Positions 25,732-34,823 of a stretch of DNA of 64,000 nt are shown one piece after another. A program made the position numbers and the translations under genes. The DNA is from Streptomyces sp. CoH27 (lineage in GTDB: Bacteria > Actinomycetota > Actinomycetes > Streptomycetales > Streptomycetaceae), in contig NZ_JAIQYY010000016.1 of NCBI RefSeq assembly GCF_020181035.1, positions 1 through 64,000 of the forward strand, in the 5' to 3' direction. Below the pieces are notes generated by a model that worked only from the letters and a program-made list of their open reading frames with translations, did no database searches and was not told where the DNA came from. How positions within the stretch are numbered: the first letter of the stretch is position 1; every line of letters starts with the position of its first letter.

Positions 25732-26841
25732 ATGCCGACCCAAGACCTGTACGCCAACGACCCCGGTGACCACCTCTGGCAGGTGCCCGCGAGCGGCGCG
25801 GCCCGGTTCAACTGGGAGTACGACGACGGCCGCGACCGGCTGCTCGCCCTGTACCAGAAGGGCAAGGACAAGCAGTGGGACGGGCAGAAGCGCATCGACT
25901 GGGACCTGGAGGTCGATCCGTACGACGCGCTCGGCACCCCCGAGGAGTCCATGACCCTGTACGGCACGCCGTACTGGGACAAGATGAGCGACAAGGACAA
26001 GGGCGAGCTGCGCCGGCACTTCGCCTCCTGGCAGTTCAGCCAGTTCCTGCACGGCGAGCAGGGCGCGATGATCTGCGCGGCGCGGATCGTGGAGTCGGTG
26101 CCCGACCTGGACGCCAAGTTCTACTCCGCGACCCAGACCATGGACGAGGCCCGGCATGCCGAGATCTACGGCCGGTTCCTGCACGAGAAGATCGGGCTCG
26201 TCTATCCCATCAACGACAACTTGCAGTCCCTGCTCGGCGACACGCTCCGGGACAGCCGGTGGGACATGCCGTACCTGGGCATGCAGGTGCTCATCGAGGG
26301 GCTCGCGCTGGCCGCGTTCGGGATGATCCGGGACACCACGAACAAGCCGCTGCCCAAGCAGATCCTGGCCTACGTCATGCAGGACGAGGCCCGGCACGTG
26401 GCCTTCGGCCGGATGGCACTCAGGGACTACTACAAGCAGCTCACCGACGCCGAACTGCGCGAGCGCGAGGAGTTCGTCATCGAGGGCTGCTATCTGATGC
26501 GCGACCGGCTGCGGGGCGAGGAGGTGCTGGAGAACTTCGGCATCCCCAGGGCCGAGGCGGAGGTGCTGAGCGAGCGCTCCGAGTTCCTCCAGCTCTTCCG
26601 CAAGCTGCTGTTCAGCCGGATCGTGCCCTGCGTCAAGGACATCGGTCTGTGGGGCAAGCGGCTCCAGCAGGCCTACCTCGACATGGGCGTCTTCGACCTG
26701 GGTGACGCCAACCTGGACCTGCTCATGGCCCAGGACGAGGAACTGGCCGACCAGCTGGACGCGGAGCGCTTCGCCGCCGAGGAGCGGGAGCGGGTGGCGG
26801 AGGTGCAGGAGGCCGTCGAGGCGGGGGCCGCCGAGGGCTGA
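25732..26841 (+). CDS. Ferritin-like (R2-like) diiron protein
   Basis: 369 residues. Two ligand pairs typical of class I ribonucleotide-reductase R2-like proteins: an E in FLHGEQGAM with TMDEARHAEIYG, and QVLIEGLALAAFG with MQDEARHVAFG. It lacks a C-terminal R1-binding tail and ends in an acidic, Glu/Ala-rich helix. An oxygenase or oxidase role is more likely than radical generation for dNTP synthesis (inference). Start ATG 25732. A GTG at 25717 is in frame, and neither has a strong ribosome site. Divergent from the AurF-like gene, which suggests the two act in one oxidation system. Confidence 0.85.
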   Translation: MPTQDLYANDPGDHLWQVPASGAARFNWEYDDGRDRLLALYQKGKDKQWDGQKRIDWDLEVDPYDALGTPEESMTLYGTPYWDKMSDKDKGELRRHFASWQFSQFLHGEQGAMICAARIVESVPDLDAKFYSATQTMDEARHAEIYGRFLHEKIGLVYPINDNLQSLLGDTLRDSRWDMPYLGMQVLIEGLALAAFGMIRDTTNKPLPKQILAYVMQDEARHVAFGRMALRDYYKQLTDAELREREEFVIEGCYLMRDRLRGEEVLENFGIPRAEAEVLSERSEFLQLFRKLLFSRIVPCVKDIGLWGKRLQQAYLDMGVFDLGDANLDLLMAQDEELADQLDAERFAAEERERVAEVQEAVEAGAAEG

Positions 26842-26848
26842 GCATCCC

Positions 26849-26884
26849 GGTGGCGGTGGCGGTGGCGGTGGCGGTGGCGGTGGC
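26849..26884 (+). repeat. Six GGTGGC hexanucleotide repeats
   Basis: Six exact tandem copies of GGTGGC starting seven bases after the stop of the diiron protein and ending about 20 bases before the -10 box of the next gene. Copy number is likely variable between strains because it is a perfect short tandem repeat. Confidence 0.9.
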
Positions 26885-26905
26885 GGCACCTTCACCCAGG
26901 TGCAG

Positions 26906-26920
26906 TAGCGTGCTGGCGTG
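26906..26920 (+). promoter_or_regulatory. Probable -10 box and leaderless start of the Pro-rich membrane protein gene
   Basis: TAGCGT (26906-26911) lies six bases before GTG 26918, the same arrangement as three other genes in the window. Confidence 0.55.
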
Positions 26921-27796
26921 TCCATGCCTCCACCACCGCAGCAGCCGCAGCCGCCGTACGGGCCGCCGCAGCAGCCGCCGTACGGGCAGCAGCCGCCCTA
27001 CGGTCAGCAGTCCCCGTACGACCAGCAGCCGCCCTACGGTCAGCAGTCCCCGTACGGCCCGCCGCAGGCTGCCCCCGGCCCGTACGGCTCCCCGTACCCG
27101 CAAGCCCAGCCGTACCCGCCGCAGCCCTACCCGGCGTGGGGCGCGCCGCCCATGGCCGCGCCGCCGAAGAAGCGCCGGGTCGGGCTGATCCTGGGGATCG
27201 TGGGCGGTGCCGTCACGCTGGTCGTCGTGGGGCTCATTCTGCTCGGCGCGGTGGTCAGCAGCGGCTTCCCCGAGGCGAAGAACAAGCTCGTCCTCCCGAA
27301 GACGCTGGTCGGCGGGAGGTTCCAGCTCGCCCAGGACCTCTCCGACACCGAGGGCAAGAAGATCGAGGACGAGGCCGACGGGGCCTGGGACGCCAAGGAC
27401 GTCCACGCCGTGGTCGCCACCTACCGCCAGGGTGGTGACGCGACCCAGGGCAGCCTGGTGGTGTCGGGCATGTACGGCCGCTTCAAGAACACCGACGAGG
27501 CCCGCGACAACATGCTGAAGGGCGCCTCCCAGGCGGACGGCGTGACGGTGGCCGTGGCACGGAAGGACTTCTCGCAGAGCGGCGAGCCCACGGTCAGCTG
27601 TGAGGTGCTGACGCAGAAGAAGCTCGGCGAGTCCGTGACCTACCCCATGTGCGCCTGGAACGACGGCAACACGGGGGCCGCCGTCGGATCGGTCACCCCC
27701 AAGTCGGCCACGCAGAACCCGTCCGACGTGGACCTCGCGATGTACGCGAAGCTCACCCTCCAGGTCCGCTCGGAGATGATCAAGCCGATCGGCTGA
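26918..27796 (+). CDS. Membrane-anchored protein with Pro/Tyr/Gln-rich N-terminus
   Basis: 292 residues. Residues 1-80 are a low-complexity QQPPYGQ/QQSPYG repeat region in the cytoplasm, followed by KKRR, one membrane helix (about 90-112; LILGIVGGAVTLVVVGLILL) and an extracytoplasmic domain of about 175 residues with two cysteines (SCEVLTQ, PMCAWND) that could form a disulfide. No catalytic motif. The architecture is common in actinobacterial surface or stress proteins, but I recognise no named family. Leaderless-type start. Convergent overlap of 17 bp with the DUF3291 gene. Confidence 0.8.
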   Translation: MSMPPPPQQPQPPYGPPQQPPYGQQPPYGQQSPYDQQPPYGQQSPYGPPQAAPGPYGSPYPQAQPYPPQPYPAWGAPPMAAPPKKRRVGLILGIVGGAVTLVVVGLILLGAVVSSGFPEAKNKLVLPKTLVGGRFQLAQDLSDTEGKKIEDEADGAWDAKDVHAVVATYRQGGDATQGSLVVSGMYGRFKNTDEARDNMLKGASQADGVTVAVARKDFSQSGEPTVSCEVLTQKKLGESVTYPMCAWNDGNTGAAVGSVTPKSATQNPSDVDLAMYAKLTLQVRSEMIKPIG

Positions 27797-28268
27797 CCGC
27801 CGCGCTCTCCTGCGGCGCCGGGAACGGCGCACGGAACGTGAAGGCGTACGGCGTCGCGCCGTGCGCCCTCAGGCGCAGCAGCCGGTCCTCCGCCTCGGCG
27901 ACCGTCGGGCGGTGGCCGGCCGGCACCCACCACAGCACGGCCGTCGCCTCCTGAAGCTTCTCGAACCATTCACGCCGACGGGACAGCAACTCCCGGTGCC
28001 GGCCCTGGTACATGAACGCCGTCAGCGCGTTGGTGTCCCGCCACGTCGACATGTTGATGATCAGCCACTCGTCACCGAGGACCGGGATGTCGGTGGCGTT
28101 GCCGGAGTCGCTCTGCAGCCGCCAGACGAACCCGTCCGCGGCGTCCGCCACCGCGTTCACCGGGTCGAGCGCGTCGACGAAGTACGTCAACTGGGGCGAG
28201 TCCAGAGGGAACTTGAGGCGGGCGATGTTGACCTGGGCGAGTTCGTACGCGGCGGAGGTCTGCGTCAT
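27780..28268 (-). CDS. DUF3291 domain protein
   Basis: 162 residues, cytosolic, no signal peptide. Carries the family's AQVNIARLKFPLDSPQL, WLIINMSTWRD and LWWVPAGHRPTVAEAEDRL. The fold is related to dimeric alpha-beta barrel monooxygenase-like proteins, but function is unknown. Start ATG 28266-28268. Stop lies inside the 3' end of the convergent membrane-protein gene. A PBP gene begins its stop 45 bp upstream on the same strand. Confidence 0.82.
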   Translation of the reverse strand: MTQTSAAYELAQVNIARLKFPLDSPQLTYFVDALDPVNAVADAADGFVWRLQSDSGNATDIPVLGDEWLIINMSTWRDTNALTAFMYQGRHRELLSRRREWFEKLQEATAVLWWVPAGHRPTVAEAEDRLLRLRAHGATPYAFTFRAPFPAPQESAAVSRSA

Positions 28269-28312
28269 GACCGAACGGTAGGTCGGCCCCGCCGGGACCG
28301 GTACCCCCCGTC

Positions 28313-29770
28313 TCACAGACCGAGCACCGCCCGCATCACGTCCCGGGCGATCGGCGCCGCGTCCCCGCCGCCGCTGATCTCGCCCCGGTCCGCCGAGGCG
28401 TCCTCCACCACCACCGCGACCGCCACCCGCGGCTCCAGGGTGCCGTCGGCCTGCGCCCAGGAGACGAACCAGGCGTACGGCACACCGGAGTTGCCGACGC
28501 CGTGCTGTGCGGTGCCGGTCTTGCCGCCGACCAGGGCGCCGGGGATGGCCGCCCGGGTGCCGGTGCCCTCCCGGACGACGTCCGTCATCAGCTCCTTCAG
28601 CCGCGTGGCCGTCGACGGGTTCATCACCTGCCGCACCGGATGCACCCCGCTCCCGGCGACCGTCTCCCCACTGTGCCGGGTGGTCCGCTCCACCAGGTAC
28701 GGCGAGCGCAGCTGCCCGCCGTTCGCGACGGCCGCCGCGACCATCGCCATCTGCAACGGCGTGGCCCGCGTGTTGTACTGCCCGATCGAGGACAGCGCCA
28801 GCTGCGCCCGGTCCAGGTGCGGGTCGAAGGTGCTGGGCGCGACGGCGAACGGGATGCGCAGCCCGGCATCGTTGAACCCGAAGGCCTGCGCCGTGCCGAC
28901 CATGGCCCGCGCCCCGACGTCCACGCCGAGCTTGGCGAACACCGTGTTGCAGGACCACTCGAAGGCGTCCCGCAGCGAGGTGTCGCGGCAGCCGTCGGCC
29001 TCGTTGGTCAGCCGGGTGACGGTGCCCGGCAGCCGGTAGGGGTCGGGGGAGTCGGTGCGTTCGTCCAGGTCGGTGACCACGCCCGCGTCCAGCGCTGCCG
29101 CCGCGGTGACCACCTTGAACGTCGAGCCCGGCGGATAGGTCTGCCGCACCGCCCGGTTGAGCATCGGCTTCTCCGGGTCGTGGTTGAGCCGCTCCCACGC
29201 CGAGGTCACCGCCTCCTCGTTGCCGGACAGCTGCCCGGGGTCGTACGACGGGCTCGACACCAGCGCCAGGATCCGGCCCGTGGCCGGTTCGATCGCGGCG
29301 ACCGCGCCCTTGCGCCCGGCGAGCCCCCGGTACGCCGCCTCCTGCGCGGCCCGGTTCAGGGTCGTGACGACGTTCCCGGCCGGACTGGGCCGGCGCGTCA
29401 GGTCGTTCCACAGCGGCAGCACCGACAGCATCGGATCGGTGCCGGAGAGCACCCCGTCCCCGGCGTGCTCCAGGAACGTGGTGCCGTACCGCTGGGAGGA
29501 GAAGCCGGTCACCGGGGCGTACAACGGGCCGTCCTTGTAAGCCCGTTCGTAGCGCAGCTGCTCGCCGGTGTCGGTGGATCCGGTGACCGGCTCGTCGCCG
29601 ACCAGGATGTCGCCGCGCGGCTGGCCGTAACGGGCGATCGTGGCACGGCGGTTGGCCGGATTGCCGTCGTACACGCCCGACTCCACCACCTGCACCCGGG
29701 CCGCGTTGACCAGCAGGGCGGCGAGCAGCAGCGCGCAGAACGCGCACGCGTGCCGGATGTACCGGGCCAT
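28313..29770 (-). CDS. Class B penicillin-binding protein (transpeptidase)
   Basis: 485 residues. Membrane anchor about 5-25 (ACAFCALLLAALLVNAA), a PBP dimer-type N-terminal domain, then the transpeptidase domain with the catalytic serine in PPGSTFKVV (STxK), SxN as WSCNT, and KTGTAQ. It is the PbpA type that works with a SEDS polymerase in wall synthesis. Start ATG 29770 is preceded by GAGGGCGGGC. A GTG at 29827, overlapping the SEDS stop as GTGA, would add 19 residues. Second gene of a two-gene operon with the FtsW/RodA-like protein. Confidence 0.94.
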   Translation of the reverse strand: MARYIRHACAFCALLLAALLVNAARVQVVESGVYDGNPANRRATIARYGQPRGDILVGDEPVTGSTDTGEQLRYERAYKDGPLYAPVTGFSSQRYGTTFLEHAGDGVLSGTDPMLSVLPLWNDLTRRPSPAGNVVTTLNRAAQEAAYRGLAGRKGAVAAIEPATGRILALVSSPSYDPGQLSGNEEAVTSAWERLNHDPEKPMLNRAVRQTYPPGSTFKVVTAAAALDAGVVTDLDERTDSPDPYRLPGTVTRLTNEADGCRDTSLRDAFEWSCNTVFAKLGVDVGARAMVGTAQAFGFNDAGLRIPFAVAPSTFDPHLDRAQLALSSIGQYNTRATPLQMAMVAAAVANGGQLRSPYLVERTTRHSGETVAGSGVHPVRQVMNPSTATRLKELMTDVVREGTGTRAAIPGALVGGKTGTAQHGVGNSGVPYAWFVSWAQADGTLEPRVAVAVVVEDASADRGEISGGGDAAPIARDVMRAVLGL

Positions 29771-29823
29771 GGGCCGCCCGCCCTCGGGCAAGCCGCCGAA
29801 GTCGCCGTGGTCGCGATGGTCCC

Positions 29824-31185
29824 TCACGGGGCCTCCCGCCCGTCGTACTGGCTGCGCGCCGAGTCGCTCACCCGGATCAGCAGCGCCACGATGGCCCAGT
29901 TGGTCACCACCGAGGAGCCGCCCTGGGCGAGGAACGGCATCGCCATGCCGGTCAGCGGGATCAGCCCGGTCACCCCGCCGGCGATCACGAACACCTGGAG
30001 CGCCAGGAGCGCGGCGAGCCCGACGGCCAGGAGCCGGCCGAACGGCTCGCGCAGCGCGAGGCCCGCCCGGAAGCCGCGCTCCACCAGCAGCGCGTACAGC
30101 AGGACGATCGCCGCGAGCCCGGCGAGCCCCAGCTCCTCGCCCGCCGTGGCCAGGATGAAGTCCGACTTCACCGCGAAGCCGATCAGCACGGAGTGTCCCA
30201 GCCCGAGCCCGGTCCCCAGCACCCCGCCGGCCGCGAACGCGAACAGCGACTGGGAGAGCTGGTTGGGCCCGATCCCGGCGTCGATCGTGTGGAACGGGTG
30301 CAGCCAGTCCTCGATCCGCCCGCCCACATGCGGCTCGAACCGGCCGACGGCCCAGGCGCCCAGCACCGCCAGCAGCAGCCCGACCGCGATCCATCCGGTG
30401 CGTCCGGTGGCGACGTACAGCAGGACGACGAACAGCCCGAAGAACAGCAGCGAGGTGCCCAGATCCCGCTCCAGGACCAGGACGCCCACGCTCAGCAGCC
30501 AGGTGGTGACGATCGGCCCGAGCACCCGCCCGGTCGGGAACTGCAAGCGCCACAGCCGGCGGCCGGTGTACGCGAGCGCGTTGCGGTTGGCGGCCAGATA
30601 AGCGGCGTAGAACACCGCGAGCAGCACCTTCGCGAACTCGCCCGGCTGGATGGAGAATCCGGCGAGCCGGATCCAGATGCGGGCGCCGTTGACGGCCGGG
30701 AAGAGGATCGGCAGCGCCAGCAGGGCGAGCGCGGCGGCCACGCACACGTACGCGTACCGCTGGAGCACCCGGTGGTCGCGCAGCAGCAGCACGACGACGA
30801 TGAACAGCCCGGCCCCGAGCGTGGACCACACCAGCTGGGCCGGGGCCGCGCGGTTGCCCGGTGTCTCCAGGTCCAGCCGGTAGATCAGGACCAGGCCGAT
30901 CCCGTTGAGCAGCACCCCGATCGGCAGCGGCAGCGGATCGGCGTACGGCGCCCGCAGCCGTACGGCGAGATGCGCGGCCAGGGCGAGCACCCCGAGCCCG
31001 GCGCCGTAGCCGGCGGCGCCGGGCGGAACGGTACCGGTCCGCGCGAGCCCCACCGCGCAGTAGCCGTACACGGACAGCAGGACGGCCAGCACGATCAGGG
31101 CGAGTTCGATGCCACGGCGCCGGGGGAGACGTACGACGGGTGCGGGAGCCTGCCCCGCCGCCAGGGTGGTTCCGGCCTTGGTCAT
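29824..31185 (-). CDS. FtsW/RodA/SpoVE-family SEDS glycosyltransferase
   Basis: 453 residues with about ten to twelve membrane helices. Conserved SEDS parts: NGARIWIRLAGFSIQPGEFA, ERDLGTSLLFFG and GVTGLIPLTGMAMPFLAQGG. Polymerises lipid II into glycan strands together with the class B PBP encoded just downstream. Start ATG 31183-31185. In actinobacteria similar pairs sit next to pknA/pknB; here they stand alone, so this is probably a second, sporulation- or growth-specific pair (inference). Confidence 0.94.
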   Translation of the reverse strand: MTKAGTTLAAGQAPAPVVRLPRRRGIELALIVLAVLLSVYGYCAVGLARTGTVPPGAAGYGAGLGVLALAAHLAVRLRAPYADPLPLPIGVLLNGIGLVLIYRLDLETPGNRAAPAQLVWSTLGAGLFIVVVLLLRDHRVLQRYAYVCVAAALALLALPILFPAVNGARIWIRLAGFSIQPGEFAKVLLAVFYAAYLAANRNALAYTGRRLWRLQFPTGRVLGPIVTTWLLSVGVLVLERDLGTSLLFFGLFVVLLYVATGRTGWIAVGLLLAVLGAWAVGRFEPHVGGRIEDWLHPFHTIDAGIGPNQLSQSLFAFAAGGVLGTGLGLGHSVLIGFAVKSDFILATAGEELGLAGLAAIVLLYALLVERGFRAGLALREPFGRLLAVGLAALLALQVFVIAGGVTGLIPLTGMAMPFLAQGGSSVVTNWAIVALLIRVSDSARSQYDGREAP

Positions 31186-31261
31186 GCCCGGAACCTACCT
31201 AAATGGGACGCCTTGTGGGCCATGGGCGCGCCCCGAAGGAACGCGGGGCTGTGTTCGAGCT

Positions 31262-32512
31262 CTACCGCTCCTCGTCCACCGGCAGGATCAGCGTGGCAAC
31301 GGCCCCGCCGTCCAGCGCGTTGGCGAACACCAGCCGCGCCCCCAGCACCTCCGCCTGCCCCAGGGCGATGGTCAGCCCCAGCCCGTGCCCCGTGGCCCCG
31401 CCCTCCGTACGGAACCGCTGCGGCCCGTGCGCCACCAGGTACCCCGGATACCCGCTCCCGTGGTCCCGTACGGTCACCACGGGCCCGTCCACCGTCAGGA
31501 CCACCGGAGGGGCCCCGTGCTTGTGCGCGTTGGCCACCAGATTCCCCAGCACCCGCTCCAGCCGCCGCCGGTCGGTCTCCACCCGCGCGCCCCGGACGAT
31601 CCGCACCTCCGTGTCGGTGCCCGACGCCCGCACCACCCGCCGGGCCAGCGCCCCCAGTTCCTCGGTGCCCACGGCCGGCTTCTCCCGGCCGGTGTCCAGC
31701 CGGGAGATCTCCAGCAGGTCCTCGGTGAGCGTGCGCAGCGCCGCCACCCGGTCCCGCACCAGCTCCGTCGGCCGGCCCGGCGGCAGCAGCTCCGCCGCCG
31801 CGTGCAGCCCGGTCAGCGGGGTGCGCAGCTCGTGCGCCACGTCCGCGGTGAACCGCTGCTCGCTCAGCAGCTTGCTCTGCAGAGTGGAGGCCATGGTGTC
31901 CAGGGCCGCCGCGACCGCGGCCACCTCGTCCTGCGGCCGGGACGGATCCCTGGTCAGCGGATCGTCCACGCGCGCGTCCAGGTCACCCGTGCTGATCCGC
32001 CGGGCCACACGCGCGGTGGCGTGCAGCCGGCGGGTCACCCGGGTCACCGCGAACACGCCGACCAGCACCGTCACCCCGATCGCGAGGCCCGACGACCACA
32101 GGATCGAGTTGTCGAGGCCGGCGATGGTGCGGGCCTGCTGGGAGTAGTCGACCTCCACGGCCAGCGCCCGGCGCCCGGCCACCGGGCCCGCCGCCCACAT
32201 GGTGGGGCGCCCGTTGTGCGTGGAGACGATCGTGCCGCGCTGACCGGACGCCGCCAGCGTCCGCAGCGCGGGCGGCAGCCCCTCGGGGTCGACCCCGGCG
32301 CCCGGCAGCAGCGTGTCCCCGGCCTCGTACGCCTCGGTGGCGTCCGCGAGGCGGGACAGGGCCTGGTGGCGGGCCTGGTCGACCGTCTGGTTGGTCACCG
32401 AGACATGCACCAGGACGCCGAGCAGCGCGGCCAGCGCGCAGCACATCACCGTGATGAACACGGCAGCCTTCACGGCGAGCGGCCCGGCCCACCCTGGCAG
32501 ACCGGGCTTCAC
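31262..32512 (-). CDS. Sensor histidine kinase without adjacent response regulator
   Basis: 416 residues. TM1 (about 14-38), an extracytoplasmic sensor of about 100 residues, TM2 (about 137-158), HAMP, an H-box ADVAHELRTPLTGL, NLVANAHKHG as N-box, RDHGSGYPG and GHGLGLTIA. The kinase is intact. Its ATG overlaps the stop of the upstream lipoprotein gene (ATGA), so the two are co-translated. No response regulator lies within several kilobases, so its partner is encoded elsewhere. Confidence 0.9.
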   Translation of the reverse strand: MKPGLPGWAGPLAVKAAVFITVMCCALAALLGVLVHVSVTNQTVDQARHQALSRLADATEAYEAGDTLLPGAGVDPEGLPPALRTLAASGQRGTIVSTHNGRPTMWAAGPVAGRRALAVEVDYSQQARTIAGLDNSILWSSGLAIGVTVLVGVFAVTRVTRRLHATARVARRISTGDLDARVDDPLTRDPSRPQDEVAAVAAALDTMASTLQSKLLSEQRFTADVAHELRTPLTGLHAAAELLPPGRPTELVRDRVAALRTLTEDLLEISRLDTGREKPAVGTEELGALARRVVRASGTDTEVRIVRGARVETDRRRLERVLGNLVANAHKHGAPPVVLTVDGPVVTVRDHGSGYPGYLVAHGPQRFRTEGGATGHGLGLTIALGQAEVLGARLVFANALDGGAVATLILPVDEER

Positions 32513-33255
32513 GGGTTGCCCGCCGGGGAGGGGTACGCCGGGGACGCGGACGGGGACGCGGACGGCTTCTGGGCCTTGCGGCCGTCACCGGTGTGCAGAT
32601 ACTCGTCGCGGGAGAACACCATCGCGCGCTGCCCCGGATCCCACACCCAGGTCGTGCGGTACTCGTAGCCGGAGACGTCCGCCGGCGAGCGCTCGATCAG
32701 CGACCGGCCGGCCAGCTCCACCCCGAGGATCGCGTCGTTGTCGGCCAGCACCTGCACCAGCCGGTGCTTCTCGACGGTGTAGACCCGTACCGCCGTCTGG
32801 TTGGTCGGGTAGAGCCGGAAGCCGAGCGTGAGATCCTCCCGGCCGTCGCCCGTCAGGTCCCGGTAGTACGGCGTCAGCAGCGGGCAGCGCGCCGTGTCGC
32901 CGCCGGCCCGGCAGTCCTTCAGCCGGTCCACGGTCGCGTGGTACGCCCCCTTGGAGCCGTAGTCGTCCGGCTCGGCCTTGATCTCCGCCTCCACCACGGC
33001 CACCGGGTCCACCTTGCGGATGTCGTCACCGGGGACCTTGACGCCCTTGACGACCGACCGGGTCGCCACGGCGTAGGGGTAGGCCGGGCTGGAGGCCGGC
33101 CGCAGGTCGGGCCAGAGCCTGGCGGGGCTGATCGCGGTCGGGGTCGGCCCGGCCGCCTGAAGTCCGCCCCGGTCGCCACAGCCCGCGGCCGTCACCGACA
33201 GCAGGGCGACGGCGGCCGCGGTGAGGGCGGTACGCAGGGGACGGCGGGCTGGCAC
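32509..33255 (-). CDS. Lipoprotein co-encoded with histidine kinase
   Basis: 248 residues from GTG 33255 (AGGAG four bases upstream). An earlier in-frame GTG at 33297 lies within the promoter, where TAAGGT forms a good -10. Signal with twin basic residues and lipobox VTAAGC, then a domain containing YYRDLTGDGREDLTLGFRLY (calcium-loop or FG-GAP-like DxTGDGxxD) and a Pro/Ser-rich end. Likely an outer-face sensor or inhibitor for the histidine kinase with which it overlaps, comparable in logic to CseA with CseC, though not shown to be homologous. Confidence 0.8.
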   Translation of the reverse strand: MPARRPLRTALTAAAVALLSVTAAGCGDRGGLQAAGPTPTAISPARLWPDLRPASSPAYPYAVATRSVVKGVKVPGDDIRKVDPVAVVEAEIKAEPDDYGSKGAYHATVDRLKDCRAGGDTARCPLLTPYYRDLTGDGREDLTLGFRLYPTNQTAVRVYTVEKHRLVQVLADNDAILGVELAGRSLIERSPADVSGYEYRTTWVWDPGQRAMVFSRDEYLHTGDGRKAQKPSASPSASPAYPSPAGNP

Positions 33256-33382
33256 GGGGCTCCTGGGGCGTCGGGGTCTGTTCGGGATCCCGTACACCTT
33301 ATGCGTAGTACGGAATGGTCGTAGTTTCGTAGTTTCCGAGGAAAGTCTTTTTTGTGCCGCCGAGGCGGCGCTGGGAGAGAGG

Positions 33383-33892
33383 CTACTCGGCCAGTTCCTC
33401 CAGCAGTCGGACGGTCGGCAGTCCCGCGCGCAGGTACTCCACGAACAGCTCGTTGTGCAGCGCCCACGCCGAGCGCCGGGCCCGGATCAGCTGGATCGCC
33501 TCGTCCGGGGAGGCGTGGCCGCGCTGCACCAGGGCGTGCGCGATGAGCAGGCCGGACCGGTTGTACCCGTGGTAACAGCGCACGAGCACCCGGCGCCCGG
33601 CGTCCAGCGCCTCGTTCACCGCACGGGCCAGCCGCATCACCCCGGCGAGCTGGGTCCCGTCCAGCGGGCCGTCCGGGATGGGCCACACGTGGTGCTCGAC
33701 GCCCGGATCGGGCCCGTACCCCGGTAGTCGCAGCAGTGTCTGCACCACATCGAACTCGCCGTGCACGACGACCGGCTCCACCCGCCCGGAACGGCCCCGG
33801 AACTCATGCCCGCCCATCCACAGGCCCGGCACGATCTCGCTCCACGGACGCTCCGGAGGCGGTACGTCGGGCTGCCTTCCGCGGATCCGCAA
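33383..33892 (-). CDS. Dual-specificity-type protein phosphatase
   Basis: 169 residues. Phosphatase signature RCYHGYNRSG with nucleophile Cys106 and Arg112 (C-x5-R), preceded by VVVHGEFDVVQTLL and followed by SPDEAIQLIRARR. The histidine usually before the cysteine is replaced by arginine. TTG 33890-33892 is taken as start because GGGGAGG lies five bases before it. Upstream in-frame ATGs exist at 33973 and 33994 but the latter collides with the divergent gene start. Cytosolic; substrate unknown. Confidence 0.78.
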   Translation of the reverse strand: MRIRGRQPDVPPPERPWSEIVPGLWMGGHEFRGRSGRVEPVVVHGEFDVVQTLLRLPGYGPDPGVEHHVWPIPDGPLDGTQLAGVMRLARAVNEALDAGRRVLVRCYHGYNRSGLLIAHALVQRGHASPDEAIQLIRARRSAWALHNELFVEYLRAGLPTVRLLEELAE

Positions 33893-33992
33893 CGGCGCCT
33901 CCCCAACTCCCCCTCGCAGGGCCGTTCTCCAAGGTAACCGCTCTTGCCCCGGGAGCACCCCGCCTGTTCCCATGGACGAGGGGTGATGGCGC

Positions 33993-34796
33993 ATGAACGC
34001 ACTGCGCGTGGTGCCGGCCTATCGGCACGGCCGGGAACGGCTGTACGTCTGCCGCCCGGACGGCAGCAACGTCGCCTGGTACGACCGGGAGACGGGCCGG
34101 GTGAACCTGCTCGGCGAGGACAGCAGGGACGACGTACTCCAGGCCCTGAAACCCTTCCTGACCGGCCCGGTGACCGTGGGCCCGCCCCCGGTTCCGACCC
34201 CCGCCGAACTGGCCCGGCTGACCCTGCACCCGGACGACGACCTGGCGCCCAACCGCCCCGGCGAGGCCCTGCTCGTCGCCCTCGACCGCGACCCCGGACA
34301 TGCCCACCGGCTGCGCCCCGACCCGCGCCGCCGCGCCCTGGCCGCCGAGCAGACCGTCGGCCAGGCCCTGGACGCCCTGGAGGGCGCCGGCTGGCACACC
34401 CTGCACTCCATAGCGCTGCCCGGCGGCGACCGCATCCACCACCTGCTGCTCGGCCCCGGCGGCCTGTTCGCCGTCCACGCCCTGTACGCCCGCAAGAGCC
34501 GCGTCCTGGTCGCCGACCCCATGGTCACCGTGGGCCGCCGCGAGCCCGAGCCCCTTCTGCGCCGGCTGCGCGCGGACGCCGACCGCGCCTCCTACGCCCT
34601 GACCGCCGAGGTCCGCCCGGTCCTGGCCCTGGCGGGCCCCGCCGAGGTGACCGTCACGGGCCGGCCACGCGCGGTCCGGATCCTCCAGGACACCGGGCTG
34701 GCGGACCTGGCCCGGCTCGGCGGGGTGCTGAAGCCGGCGGACGTGGAGGCCCTGCACGGGATGGCGCGGGACCGGAACACGTGGGGGAGGGTGTAG
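33993..34796 (+). CDS. NERD-domain (nuclease-related) protein
   Basis: 267 residues. N-terminal half with ERLYVCRPDGSNVAWYDR. A NERD domain follows about residues 118-225: AAEQTVGQALDALEGAGWH, HSIALPGGDRIHHLLLGPGG, LFAVHAL. The family is restriction-endonuclease-like, but the catalytic D-x-E-x-K spacing is not obvious here, so activity is unproven. Start ATG 33993 with GAGGGG upstream. Divergent from the phosphatase gene. Confidence 0.8.
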   Translation: MNALRVVPAYRHGRERLYVCRPDGSNVAWYDRETGRVNLLGEDSRDDVLQALKPFLTGPVTVGPPPVPTPAELARLTLHPDDDLAPNRPGEALLVALDRDPGHAHRLRPDPRRRALAAEQTVGQALDALEGAGWHTLHSIALPGGDRIHHLLLGPGGLFAVHALYARKSRVLVADPMVTVGRREPEPLLRRLRADADRASYALTAEVRPVLALAGPAEVTVTGRPRAVRILQDTGLADLARLGGVLKPADVEALHGMARDRNTWGRV

Positions 34797-34823
34797 GAGG
34801 CGTAGGAGGGGACTGGATCCGGG

